This document shows, piece after piece, positions 1 through 5,797 of a DNA stretch of 19,333 nt. How positions within the stretch are numbered: position 1 is the stretch's first letter; each line of letters begins with the position of its first letter. This stretch comes from CAZUDI01 sp964618975 (lineage in GTDB: Bacteria > Desulfobacterota > Desulfomonilia > UBA1062): positions 1-19,333 of the forward strand of contig CAZUDI010000069.1 in NCBI GenBank assembly GCA_964618975.1, written 5' to 3'. The notes under the pieces were generated by a model, which was not told the DNA's origin, did not search any database, and saw only the letters and a list, made by a program, of their open reading frames with translations. The position numbers and the translations under genes are program-made.

Positions 1-969
1 AAGAGCCTGCGCTCCGCCCTGGATGGGGCGGAAGGGGTGCTCATCGAGGAATACCCCAACGACACGGAAGAGGCCCAGAGCGTGGCCTACCTGGTCGACC
101 GGTTGATCGGCCGCGGCGTGAGCGCGGGCGAGATCGGGATCTTTTACCGCATCAACGCCCTGTCACGCCAGGTGGAGGAGTCCCTGGTGCGCCGCGGAAT
201 CCCCTATGCGGTCTTCGGCGGCATGCGTTTCTACGAGCGCCGCGAGATCAGGGACGTGCTGGCCTACCTGCGGCTGCTGGCTAATCCCCGGGACGAGGAG
301 GCGTTGGGCCGCATCATCAACACCCCCACCCGGGGCATCGGGGCCAGGACCGTCGAGCGGCTCATTGGGGCGGCCCGCGAGCAGGGCCGTGCGCCCTTCG
401 AGGTCATCCCCCTGGCCCTGGCTGCCGGACTGATCAAGGGCCCCGGCGCCCGCGGGCTTAAATGCTTTCTGGAGGTGATGGAGGCGCTGGGCACCGCCAT
501 GCAGGAACTGGACGTGGCCGGGCTCATCGGGTGCGTGCTGAATCAGACCGGGCTTTACCAGGCCCTGAAGTCCGAGATCGACGGGGCCGACCGCATCGCC
601 AATGTGCGGGAGCTCATGGCGAGCGCCGAGGGCGTACGCGACCTGGGGGCCTTTCTCGAGGAAAAGGCCCTTATCTCCGCCATGGACATTGATCCGGGCT
701 CCGAGCGGGTCAGTGTCATGACGCTGCACATGTCCAAGGGGCTCGAGTTCGAGCACGTTTTCATCCTCGGCTGTGAAGAGGGGCTCATCCCCCATGTGCG
801 CTCCATGGACACCACCGCGGATATCGAGGAGGAGCGGCGGCTCCTCTATGTGGGCATCACGCGCGCCAAGCGACAGGCAACGCTCTCGTGGGCGCGGGTG
901 CGGGGGCTCTACGGGCGGGAGATCTATCAGGTCCCCTCGCTCTTCCTGCGCGAGATCCAGGGCGAATAG
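1..969 (+). CDS. uvrD: UvrD/PcrA-type superfamily 1 DNA helicase, C-terminal part (5' end outside window)
   Basis: The reading frame is open from base 1 and ends at TAG 967-969, leaving 322 codons of the C-terminal half of a 3'-5' helicase used in excision or mismatch repair and replication restart. Visible parts are a 2B-domain stretch with RGIPYAVFGGMRFYERREI near codons 64-82, helicase motif V as TLHMSKGLEFEHVFILG from codon 241, and motif VI as RLLYVGITRAK near codon 280. The Walker A and B motifs must lie upstream. The protein stops about 32 residues after motif VI, just after the PSLFLREIQ segment. It therefore lacks the longer C-terminal extension of E. coli UvrD and Bacillus PcrA. Rep is a possible alternative, but the overall pattern favours UvrD/PcrA. 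No downstream gene on this strand follows closely, so it probably ends its transcription unit. Confidence 0.93.
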   Translation, partial: KSLRSALDGAEGVLIEEYPNDTEEAQSVAYLVDRLIGRGVSAGEIGIFYRINALSRQVEESLVRRGIPYAVFGGMRFYERREIRDVLAYLRLLANPRDEEALGRIINTPTRGIGARTVERLIGAAREQGRAPFEVIPLALAAGLIKGPGARGLKCFLEVMEALGTAMQELDVAGLIGCVLNQTGLYQALKSEIDGADRIANVRELMASAEGVRDLGAFLEEKALISAMDIDPGSERVSVMTLHMSKGLEFEHVFILGCEEGLIPHVRSMDTTADIEEERRLLYVGITRAKRQATLSWARVRGLYGREIYQVPSLFLREIQGE

Positions 970-1011
970 CCCAGGGAACCGGCCCCGGGGAAGCGGGTCT
1001 CCCTGAGCGTT

Positions 1012-1047
1012 GTCTTCCTGCCGTCTGCGCCTGGGTTACAGGAAGAC
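1012..1047. repeat. Inverted repeat (9 bp arms) after the helicase gene
   Basis: GTCTTCCTG at 1012-1020 and CAGGAAGAC at 1039-1047 are perfect inverted copies with an 18-base loop. The segment CCTGCCG (1018-1024) can instead pair with CGGCAGG just downstream of the second arm, so two alternative hairpins compete. There is no T-tract, so this is at most a Rho-type or weak terminator between the helicase and the convergent lemA gene. Confidence 0.35.
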
Positions 1048-1158
1048 TGTGGAGCGGCAGGGGCTGGGGTCAAATTCCCTTCAGCGACTTCAGGCGCATT
1101 GTATCATTTCGCGGGCAAGGCCCGGAGCATATACCCGGACCAGGGTCAGACTGCTGCC

Positions 1159-1725
1159 CTAGAAGGTCACCTTGGGCACCTCGCGGGCGGCTTCGGGCAC
1201 CTCGAAGTACGAGGCCTGCTCCACCCCGGCCCAGGCGGCGAAGTAGCGGCCCGGGAAGGTCTTCGCATAGGTGTTGAGGGTGCGTACGCTGTCGTTGTAG
1301 CGCTTGCGCTCCACCGCGATGCGGTTTTCGGTCCCCTCCAGGCTGTCCTGCAGCTTCAGGAAATTTTCGTTGGATTTGAGCTCGGGATAGCGCTCCTGAA
1401 GCAGGAGCAGCCGCGAGAGGGCCCCTTCGAGGTCCCCGGCGGCGCGTGCCTTGTCCCCGACTTTCTGGGCCTGGAAGTAGGCCTTGCGGGCCTCGGCGAT
1501 CCCCAAGAAGACCCCCTTTTCCTGGGCGGCAAAGCCCTTGACGGTCTCCACCAGGTTGGGGATGAGGTCGTAACGGCGCTGAAGCTGGTTTTCCACCTGG
1601 GCCCACTGGGCCGTGACCGCCTCCTGCATGCGGATGGCACGGTTGTACTGGGAGATGAAGATGCCCCCCAGGATGACGATGCCTGCCACGACGAGCGCCA
1701 TGATCGTCCCTGCCTTTCTGTTCAT
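1159..1725 (-). CDS. lemA: LemA family protein
   Basis: This is a 188-residue LemA protein, the usual length for the family. Residues about 7-26 form one hydrophobic N-terminal membrane segment (IMALVVAGIVILGGIF). A long helical domain follows and carries the family's conserved QWAQVENQLQRRYDLIPNLV stretch around residues 40-59. The C-terminal part has the RYN...LN.Y...FP pattern typical of LemA. LemA proteins are membrane-anchored helical-bundle proteins with a large soluble domain and no established biochemical activity; they often neighbour TPM-domain proteins, as here. The start is supported by GGGAGGA four to five bases upstream. The gene lies 259 bases downstream of the TPM gene on the same strand, so it may share that transcript or have its own promoter. 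Confidence 0.93.
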   Translation of the reverse strand: MNRKAGTIMALVVAGIVILGGIFISQYNRAIRMQEAVTAQWAQVENQLQRRYDLIPNLVETVKGFAAQEKGVFLGIAEARKAYFQAQKVGDKARAAGDLEGALSRLLLLQERYPELKSNENFLKLQDSLEGTENRIAVERKRYNDSVRTLNTYAKTFPGRYFAAWAGVEQASYFEVPEAAREVPKVTF

Positions 1726-1779
1726 AGGTCCTCCCTGCTGGGTTGTGGTTGAAAGAGATTGCTGCTCGAAGATCTTGTG

Positions 1780-1918
1780 TTGCCCACCCCGGTCGGGGCA
1801 GGCATCCTGGCCTTGGCCAAGAATTCATGAAAGAAATTTTCCGGTGGTGTCGGGGCATATCCCTCGGGGTGCCCGGCAGGTGTAGACATTTCTGCCTGTC
1901 CGGGGCAGGGGATATGCC
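1780..1918. repeat. Hairpin-rich spacer between the TPM gene and lemA
   Basis: The 259 bases between the two genes show no credible gene but contain strong dyads. GGCATATCCC at 1854-1863 and GGGATATGCC at 1909-1918 are perfect inverted copies. Inside them TGCCCGGCAGG pairs with CCTGTCCGGGGCA allowing two bulges, so almost the whole 65 bases can fold into one stem. A smaller hairpin (TGCC..CCCC/GGGG..GGCA) lies near 1780-1803. Possible roles are a processing or stability element separating TPM from lemA expression, or a REP-like repeat. Confidence 0.45.
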
Positions 1919-1984
1919 ATGCAGGGCCAGGCGGGGTGCTGCGATCACATGAGAGGCCGGAGCCCTTCAGGGGGATAAGCACCC

Positions 1985-2740
1985 TCACCATCCTCCGCTC
2001 ACCCCGCCGCCGCCGAAGCCGCCGCCTCCCCCCCCGCCGAAGGAGCCGAAACCCCCACCAAACGACCCGAAGCCGCCCGAAGAACGCGAAGAGCCGTGGC
2101 CCAAGAGCGAGCCCAGCAGGAACCAGCCGAGCAGCCCGCGGGAACGTCCGCCCAGGAGCGAGGAGACGATGAGGAAGAAGATGATCAGCGAAAAAAGGTT
2201 ACCCCACGGGGAGGCCCGCACGGGGGCCCTGTCTTCCACCCGGGGCAGCCCGGTGAGCTCCACGGCGTATTCACGGGCGAGCCTGTCCAGGATGACGGCG
2301 ACCGTGGAGGTGATGCCGCCGCTGTAATCCCCCTGCCTGAAGTAAGGTACGAGGCGCTCGCGGGCGAGGCTGCCGAGCCAGCTGTCGGGCAGGACGCCCT
2401 CGAGGCCGTAGCCGGTTTCAAAGCGGTAGGTGCGATCGTTGAGCGCCACCACCATGAGCAGCCCGTTGTCCCGGCCCTTCTGCCCCAGTCCCCATCCCTG
2501 TGCCCGTTCGAGGGCAAAGGTCTCGATGGGTACGCCGTGGGTTGTGGGCACGGTCAGCACGATCATCTGCACCCCGGTCTTCTGTTCGAGTTCCTCCAGC
2601 CAACCGGCCAGAAGGCGCTTGGCTGTGTCCTCGATGATGCCGGCGGAGTCCTCGACATAGGCTGCGGGACGGTCAATGCTGCCTGCCGGCCCGGCACAGA
2701 GCAGAAGGAACATGGCCAGGAGCGGGATGATCTTAGACAT
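1985..2740 (-). CDS. TPM-domain (YgcG-like) membrane protein with glycine-rich tail
   Basis: This is a 251-residue exported protein. Residues 1-20 are a signal peptide or signal anchor (IIPLLAMFLLLCAGPAG). A TPM domain covers about 25-155, with the characteristic segments YVEDSAGIIED, GVQMIVLTVPTT, RDNGLLMVVAL and RFETGYGLEGVLPD. Two short hydrophobic segments follow (about 181-197 and 202-214), then a Gly/Phe/Ser-rich tail from about 221 ending in GGGGVSGGW. TPM proteins have been linked to phosphatase-like or photosystem repair roles in plants; the bacterial function is poorly defined. I chose ATG 2740 because it puts the signal peptide at the N-terminus and its ATGTCTAA overlaps the upstream stop by 8 bases, which indicates translational coupling. 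An upstream in-frame ATG at 2770 would add ten residues. Confidence 0.9.
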   Translation of the reverse strand: MSKIIPLLAMFLLLCAGPAGSIDRPAAYVEDSAGIIEDTAKRLLAGWLEELEQKTGVQMIVLTVPTTHGVPIETFALERAQGWGLGQKGRDNGLLMVVALNDRTYRFETGYGLEGVLPDSWLGSLARERLVPYFRQGDYSGGITSTVAVILDRLAREYAVELTGLPRVEDRAPVRASPWGNLFSLIIFFLIVSSLLGGRSRGLLGWFLLGSLLGHGSSRSSGGFGSFGGGFGSFGGGGGGGFGGGGVSGGW

Positions 2741-3500
2741 GGAGCGCATCGACATGGACGGCCAGGGCATCGGTCAGATCATAGAGGTTTTTAAAGAGAG
2801 ACTGCGCCCTGGCACGATCAAGCGCGGGCCTCTTCCTGGCTCGCAGGGCCAGAAGCTCGTTAAGGCAGGAGGTGGAGATTTCCAGCCGGGAGTCCGCCTG
2901 CTCGAGCACGGCCGGTTTGTGCTGTGGCAGGGCCTCATCCCAGCCGGTGAGCAGGAGGATTGCCCTTAAAAGGGGGAAATATCCGGGCAGGGCCTCCAGC
3001 AGCAAGGCGGTGATCTCCCGGGTGTCTCCCGCCGCTGCGATGTAGCCCTGGCGTAGATGGATGAGCCGTGCCTTGAGGTCGCGCTCGCACTGATGGCGAA
3101 GAGGGGCCGGCTCGAGCGGGATTTTGTCGAAGCACTCCTCGCCGAAGACCGTCAGATGCAGCAGCCTGATCTCGAGGAATTCGAGGGGGAAAACGTCCCG
3201 CGAGCGCTGGATATATTCCGGCGTCATGATGAGTGGTGCCCGAATGCCCTTCTTCCCGTGGTGCTTGCCCAGGGCGGCTAGGTCCTCCAGCAGGTCCATG
3301 TCCATGCCGCGCACCACGATGATCGAGTTGATGTCAGAGCGCCTAGCTACATAGTCCGGGGTGAGCACACTGCCGGTGATGGCCAGACAGATCAGGTTCT
3401 CGCCCAGCCGCTCCACGAGACCGTCGGCAAAGGCCTCGATTACGACTGCCGCTTCCCGCGGCAGCCCTTCCAGCTTCAGGTCGGTTCTGGCAGTGGTCAT
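2733..3500 (-). CDS. Nucleotidyltransferase-fold protein of unknown function, altered active-site motif
   Basis: This is a 255-residue soluble protein with no signal peptide. Residues about 36-64 resemble the start of the pol-beta nucleotidyltransferase fold: LICLAITGSVLTPDY, then RRSDINSIIVV. The GS pair is at residues 43-44 and is followed eleven residues later by D56-I57-N58. Active members of the superfamily normally have D-x-D or D-x-E there, so the second metal-binding carboxylate appears to be Asn. The C-terminal half is helical and leucine-rich, resembling a substrate-binding or HEPN-like helical domain, but I do not recognise the family. The start is supported by GGGGAGGAG just upstream. 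It is the first gene of the unit that continues into the TPM gene (8-base overlap) and possibly lemA. Confidence 0.72.
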   Translation of the reverse strand: MTTARTDLKLEGLPREAAVVIEAFADGLVERLGENLICLAITGSVLTPDYVARRSDINSIIVVRGMDMDLLEDLAALGKHHGKKGIRAPLIMTPEYIQRSRDVFPLEFLEIRLLHLTVFGEECFDKIPLEPAPLRHQCERDLKARLIHLRQGYIAAAGDTREITALLLEALPGYFPLLRAILLLTGWDEALPQHKPAVLEQADSRLEISTSCLNELLALRARKRPALDRARAQSLFKNLYDLTDALAVHVDALHV

Positions 3501-3521
3501 GCTCCTCCCCGTTCAGTCCGA

Positions 3522-3559
3522 TTGCCGCGGGGGTCCCTTGGCCGGGTCCCCCGCGGCAA
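3522..3559. repeat. Long perfect GC-rich hairpin at the 5' side of the nucleotidyltransferase gene
   Basis: TTGCCGCGGGGG at 3522-3533 and CCCCCGCGGCAA at 3548-3559 are perfect 12-base inverted copies. After one T-T mismatch the stem continues with CCC/GGG, leaving a 6-base loop. It lies about 22 bases before the nucleotidyltransferase start codon. A run of A follows it on the plus strand, so it is not a canonical intrinsic terminator in either direction. It may form a 5' end hairpin on the minus-strand transcript or serve as a dyad binding site. Confidence 0.6.
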
Positions 3560-3563
3560 AAAA

Positions 3564-3572
3564 ATTCTACCA
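3564..3572 (-). promoter_or_regulatory. Candidate extended -10 promoter for the nucleotidyltransferase-TPM unit
   Basis: Read on the minus strand this is TGGTAGAAT, matching the extended -10 form TGnTAtAAT with one mismatch. No convincing -35 is seen 15-19 bases upstream. Transcription would start near 3557, so the transcript would begin with the GC-rich hairpin at 3522-3559. Confidence 0.35.
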
Positions 3573-3632
3573 TGTCCGAGAGCCAAGGGCCAGGCGGAAT
3601 TTCACGGGTCACCTTCAGGGAAAGGAAGACGC

Positions 3633-3661
3633 TTGAAGGAGGTCTGGAGGGGAGGTACAAT
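3633..3661 (+). promoter_or_regulatory. Sigma70-like promoter for the SelW-like gene
   Basis: A -35 box TTGAAG (3633-3638) and a -10 box TACAAT (3656-3661) are separated by 17 bases, the ideal spacing. Transcription would begin near 3668, giving a leader of about 115 bases before the selenoprotein start at 3784. No obvious ligand-binding RNA fold was recognised in that leader. Confidence 0.55.
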
Positions 3662-3783
3662 GGAGGGTGGGGAGGTACCCCGGGGCAGGCTCTGGGACCC
3701 TCTGGGCCACGCAGGCCTTGGGGAGGGAGGTTCAGAGCGGTTCCGACAAGGCCTCTTCCGACCCTAAGAAGCGGAGGAAGCGT

Positions 3784-4005
3784 ATGGAGGTCAGGATTCA
3801 CTACTGTGGGGAGTGAAACTATCAGCCCAGGGCCGCCGGTCTGGCGGAGGAGCTGAGGGAGGCCTTCGGGTCCGAGATACGGCTCATTGCGGGCCGCGGG
3901 GGCATCTTCGATGTCGTGGTCGACGGGCAGAAGGTGTTCTCCAAATTTCAGGAGGGCCGTTTTCCCGATCCCGGCGAGGTGGTGCGCCGGCTCAAGGGTT
4001 CATAG
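3784..4005 (+). CDS. SelW-like (Rdx family, thioredoxin-like) selenoprotein with in-frame TGA
   Basis: Reading from ATG 3784 through TGA 3814-3816 to TAG 4003-4005 gives a 73-residue protein with selenocysteine at position 11. The N-terminus is MEVRIHYCGEU followed by NYQPRAAGLAEEL. C8-x-x-U11 is the redox motif at the end of the first beta strand in SelW/SelT/SelH proteins. The C-terminal half has the second family signature: RGGIFDVVVDG, then VFSKFQEGRFPDPGEV. Homology on both sides of the TGA, and the fact that TGA falls exactly on the second redox residue, argue against a pseudogene. Rdx proteins are thought to act as small thiol or selenol oxidoreductases; the bacterial substrate is unknown. 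The start is supported by GGAGG at 3773-3777, six bases upstream. The gene stands alone, divergent from the nucleotidyltransferase unit. It requires selA, selB, selC and selD elsewhere in the genome. Confidence 0.9.
3823..3855 (+). promoter_or_regulatory. Bacterial SECIS-like element downstream of the UGA
   Basis: CCGCC (3833-3837) and GGCGG (3843-3847) form a perfect stem capped by loop GGTCT (3838-3842). The same GGUCU apical sequence is found in the E. coli fdhF SECIS recognised by SelB. The loop begins about 21 bases after the TGA, within the bacterial range. A lower stem, CAGC (3823-3826) with GCTG (3852-3855), is separated from the upper stem by an internal loop. The hairpin lies inside the coding sequence, as expected for bacteria. 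Confidence 0.75.
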
Positions 4006-4084
4006 GGAACAACGCCCGGGCCAACAGAGCCCCCCCCGGAAGGATTGCCCCGCTTGTTGCACGGCCCCGAAGAGCGCATAAACG

Positions 4085-4114
4085 CTCCCCAGCTGGAGGG
4101 GAGTACCCCTTTTT
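4085..4114 (+). terminator. Possible intrinsic terminator of the SelW-like gene
   Basis: GGGG (4098-4101), loop AGTA, CCCC (4106-4109) and then TTTTT (4110-4114) form a short hairpin with a T-tract about 90 bases after the stop codon. CTCCCC (4085-4090) can also pair with GGGGAG (4098-4103), giving a competing stem. The four-pair stem is short, so confidence is limited. No gene is seen in the rest of 4006-4183. Confidence 0.4.
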
Positions 4115-4183
4115 GCTGGAAGGCGTTGTGCATAATAAGGATACCAATGACCGGAGGGACAGCCCCCCTAAGGCCTTGAGACC

Positions 4184-4513
4184 TCAGTTATCCGGCATGA
4201 CGTGGTGTTCTACCGTCAGATCCGACGCCCCCTCCATCTTGATGTAGGGGCGCATGTCGTCGATCATCCGGTAGCTGACCCCGCGTACCTTGATGAGGTC
4301 GGTGAAGGTGCTGAAGGGACCGTTGGCGCTGCGGAAGTCCATGATGCTGCGGGCCGTGGCCTCACTGATCCCCGGAAGGTTCTGCAGCTCCTCCAGGGTG
4401 GCGGTATTGATGTTGAGCTGGCCCTCGCGGGTGGTCCATTCATAGCCGAAGAGTGAGGCGGAGCATGCCATCAGCAGCAAGGCGGATACAACGAGCGTGA
4501 TAAGGGTCTTCAT
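4184..4513 (-). CDS. Exported helix-hairpin-helix protein, ComEA type
   Basis: This is a 109-residue protein with an N-terminal export signal (residues about 3-17, LITLVVSALLLMAC). A tandem helix-hairpin-helix domain follows at about 33-92: LNINTATLEELQNLPGISEA, then a second hairpin around FTDLIKVRGVSYRMIDDMRP. This is the ComEA C-terminal fold, which binds double-stranded DNA without sequence specificity during natural transformation; small stand-alone versions are common in proteobacteria. LLMAC is a loose lipobox, so it could be a lipoprotein anchored at Cys17, but cleavage further along by signal peptidase I is equally possible. AAGGAG seven bases upstream supports the start. It is alone on its strand, with no other competence gene in view, so a role in DNA uptake is only suggested. 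Confidence 0.85.
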   Translation of the reverse strand: MKTLITLVVSALLLMACSASLFGYEWTTREGQLNINTATLEELQNLPGISEATARSIMDFRSANGPFSTFTDLIKVRGVSYRMIDDMRPYIKMEGASDLTVEHHVMPDN

Positions 4514-4831
4514 GACCGTTCTCCTTTGCCGGTTTGTGCCGGAACGTCTGGATTTTCAATGGGTAAAATAATCATGGCACAAATAAGCGTGCAGGAAAGC
4601 ACGCGCATGCCTTAACGCATGCGTCTAGAATACTAAGATATGCGCTCCCAAAGTCAAGGGAGGCACGCCGCAGGTGCGTTCAAGCCTCCGGGCCTCCTTG
4701 AGAAGGGCCGTGAGGGGAGATTGACCGTAGTAGGGATGCGTGTTAGCACTGATCCTCAGCGGACATGCGGCAATGGAGGCCGTACGCTTATGCAGAATGG
4801 GAGGTTTCAGGCGCATGGATCAGGGGTCGCA
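4514..4831. other. 318-base divergent intergenic region between the ComEA-like gene and the EamA permease
   Basis: No credible gene is seen. The region holds the leaders of two divergent genes and an unusual pair of abutting hairpins at 4587-4622 (separate entry). TTGACC at 4721-4726 resembles a -35 box for the permease, but the sequence 17 bases on (TAGCAC) is a poor -10, so I do not call a promoter. The part nearest the ComEA-like gene is AT-richer than its surroundings. Confidence 0.6.
4587..4622. repeat. Two abutting hairpins, each with a 6-bp stem and 6-base loop
   Basis: GCGTGC (4587-4592), loop AGGAAA, GCACGC (4599-4604) is followed at once by GCATGC (4605-4610), loop CTTAAC, GCATGC (4617-4622). 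Both stems are perfect and equal in length, with no spacer between them. The element lies in the divergent region roughly 75 bases before the ComEA-like gene. It may be a regulator binding site or a structured repeat. Confidence 0.6.
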
Positions 4832-5782
4832 ATGAACACAAGGCCGCAGGTGGGATATCTCTGTGTCATTGCCGCCGCCTTCATGTGGGCCTCCTCCGGC
4901 ACCGCCGGGAAGGCGCTCTTCCTGTGCGGGGTGGAGCCCTTCGATCTCGTCCAGATGCGCCTCGTGCTGGCGGCGCTTCTCCTCGGAGCGGCCCTGGCCC
5001 TGAGCGACTATCGCCTGCTTAGGGTACGACGCCAGGACCTGGGTCGCCTCATCGTCCTCGGGGCGGTCACGGCCCTGCTGCACCTCTCGTATTTCTCGGC
5101 CATCCGATATATCCAGGTGGCCGCGGCCATTCTGCTGGAGTATCTCGCACCGGTCCTCGTGGCGCTCTATTCGATCTGCTTCCTGAGGGAGCGCCTGAGC
5201 CGCACGACAATCGCGGCGCTTTTGCTCTCGCTGGCGGGCTGCTATCTCGTAGTGGGAGGGTATGATCTGGAGCTGCTCAGGCTGCACCGTCTGGGCATCG
5301 TGTGGGGGCTGAGCGCCGCCGTGGCGTTCGCCGCCTATGCCCTCATCGGGGAGCGCGGCATGCGCCGCTACAGCCCCTGGACCGTGCTGATGTACGCCCT
5401 GCTCTTCGCTGCCGTGATCCTGAATACCGTTTTCACACCGCTGAGGCTCGTATACTCAGGGGCGGATCTGCAGCAGTGGGGGTATGTGCTCTATATCGTG
5501 GTGGTGGGCACGATCCTGCCCTTCGGGCTTTTTTACGTGGGTATCAGTCATATCCGCTCCACGCGGGCCTCCATCGTCGCCACCCTGGAGCCCATGGCCG
5601 CGGCAGTAATGGCCTATGTCCTGCTGGGGGAGTGTCTCGCCTGGCCCCAGATCCTCGGGGGGATCGCGGTGCTCGCCGCCGTGATCATGCTCCAGGCCCG
5701 CCACGAGCCGGATGAGCGCGCCCCGCGCACCCTGCGGGCGCGCCTGGACGAGGCGTCTGCCAGATCACGGGAGGACCCCTGA
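4832..5782 (+). CDS. EamA/DMT superfamily ten-helix permease
   Basis: This is a 316-residue inner-membrane protein with about ten hydrophobic helices in two similar EamA halves. The first half opens with VGYLCVIAAAFMWASSGTAG, the usual EamA start, and contains SYFSAIRYIQVAAAILLEYL and LAPVLVALY. The second half has LGIVWGLSAAVAFAAYAL and ISHIRSTRASIVATLEPMAA followed by LGE.L, the conserved end of EamA proteins. The family exports or exchanges amino acids, nucleotides and other metabolites; the substrate cannot be read from sequence. I chose ATG 4832 because the first helix follows directly and AGGGG lies five bases upstream. Earlier in-frame ATGs add a polar, atypical extension of up to 64 residues. 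The hydrophilic tail after the last helix is unremarkable. The gene converges on the sucrose synthase gene with only 15 bases between stops. Confidence 0.88.
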   Translation: MNTRPQVGYLCVIAAAFMWASSGTAGKALFLCGVEPFDLVQMRLVLAALLLGAALALSDYRLLRVRRQDLGRLIVLGAVTALLHLSYFSAIRYIQVAAAILLEYLAPVLVALYSICFLRERLSRTTIAALLLSLAGCYLVVGGYDLELLRLHRLGIVWGLSAAVAFAAYALIGERGMRRYSPWTVLMYALLFAAVILNTVFTPLRLVYSGADLQQWGYVLYIVVVGTILPFGLFYVGISHIRSTRASIVATLEPMAAAVMAYVLLGECLAWPQILGGIAVLAAVIMLQARHEPDERAPRTLRARLDEASARSREDP

Positions 5783-5797
5783 GGGACCCGGCAGGGC

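Noticed and set aside
3784..3816. The SelW-like gene as a pseudogene with a nonsense mutation
   Set aside because: The TGA falls at the exact redox position, the rest of the frame is intact with family motifs, and a SECIS-like hairpin follows at the correct distance.
3813..4247. Open frame of about 144 codons overlapping the SelW-like gene in another frame
   Set aside because: It has no recognisable domain and an Arg/Gly/Pro-rich composition typical of GC-rich shadows. The true frame is shown by the Rdx motifs on both sides of the TGA.
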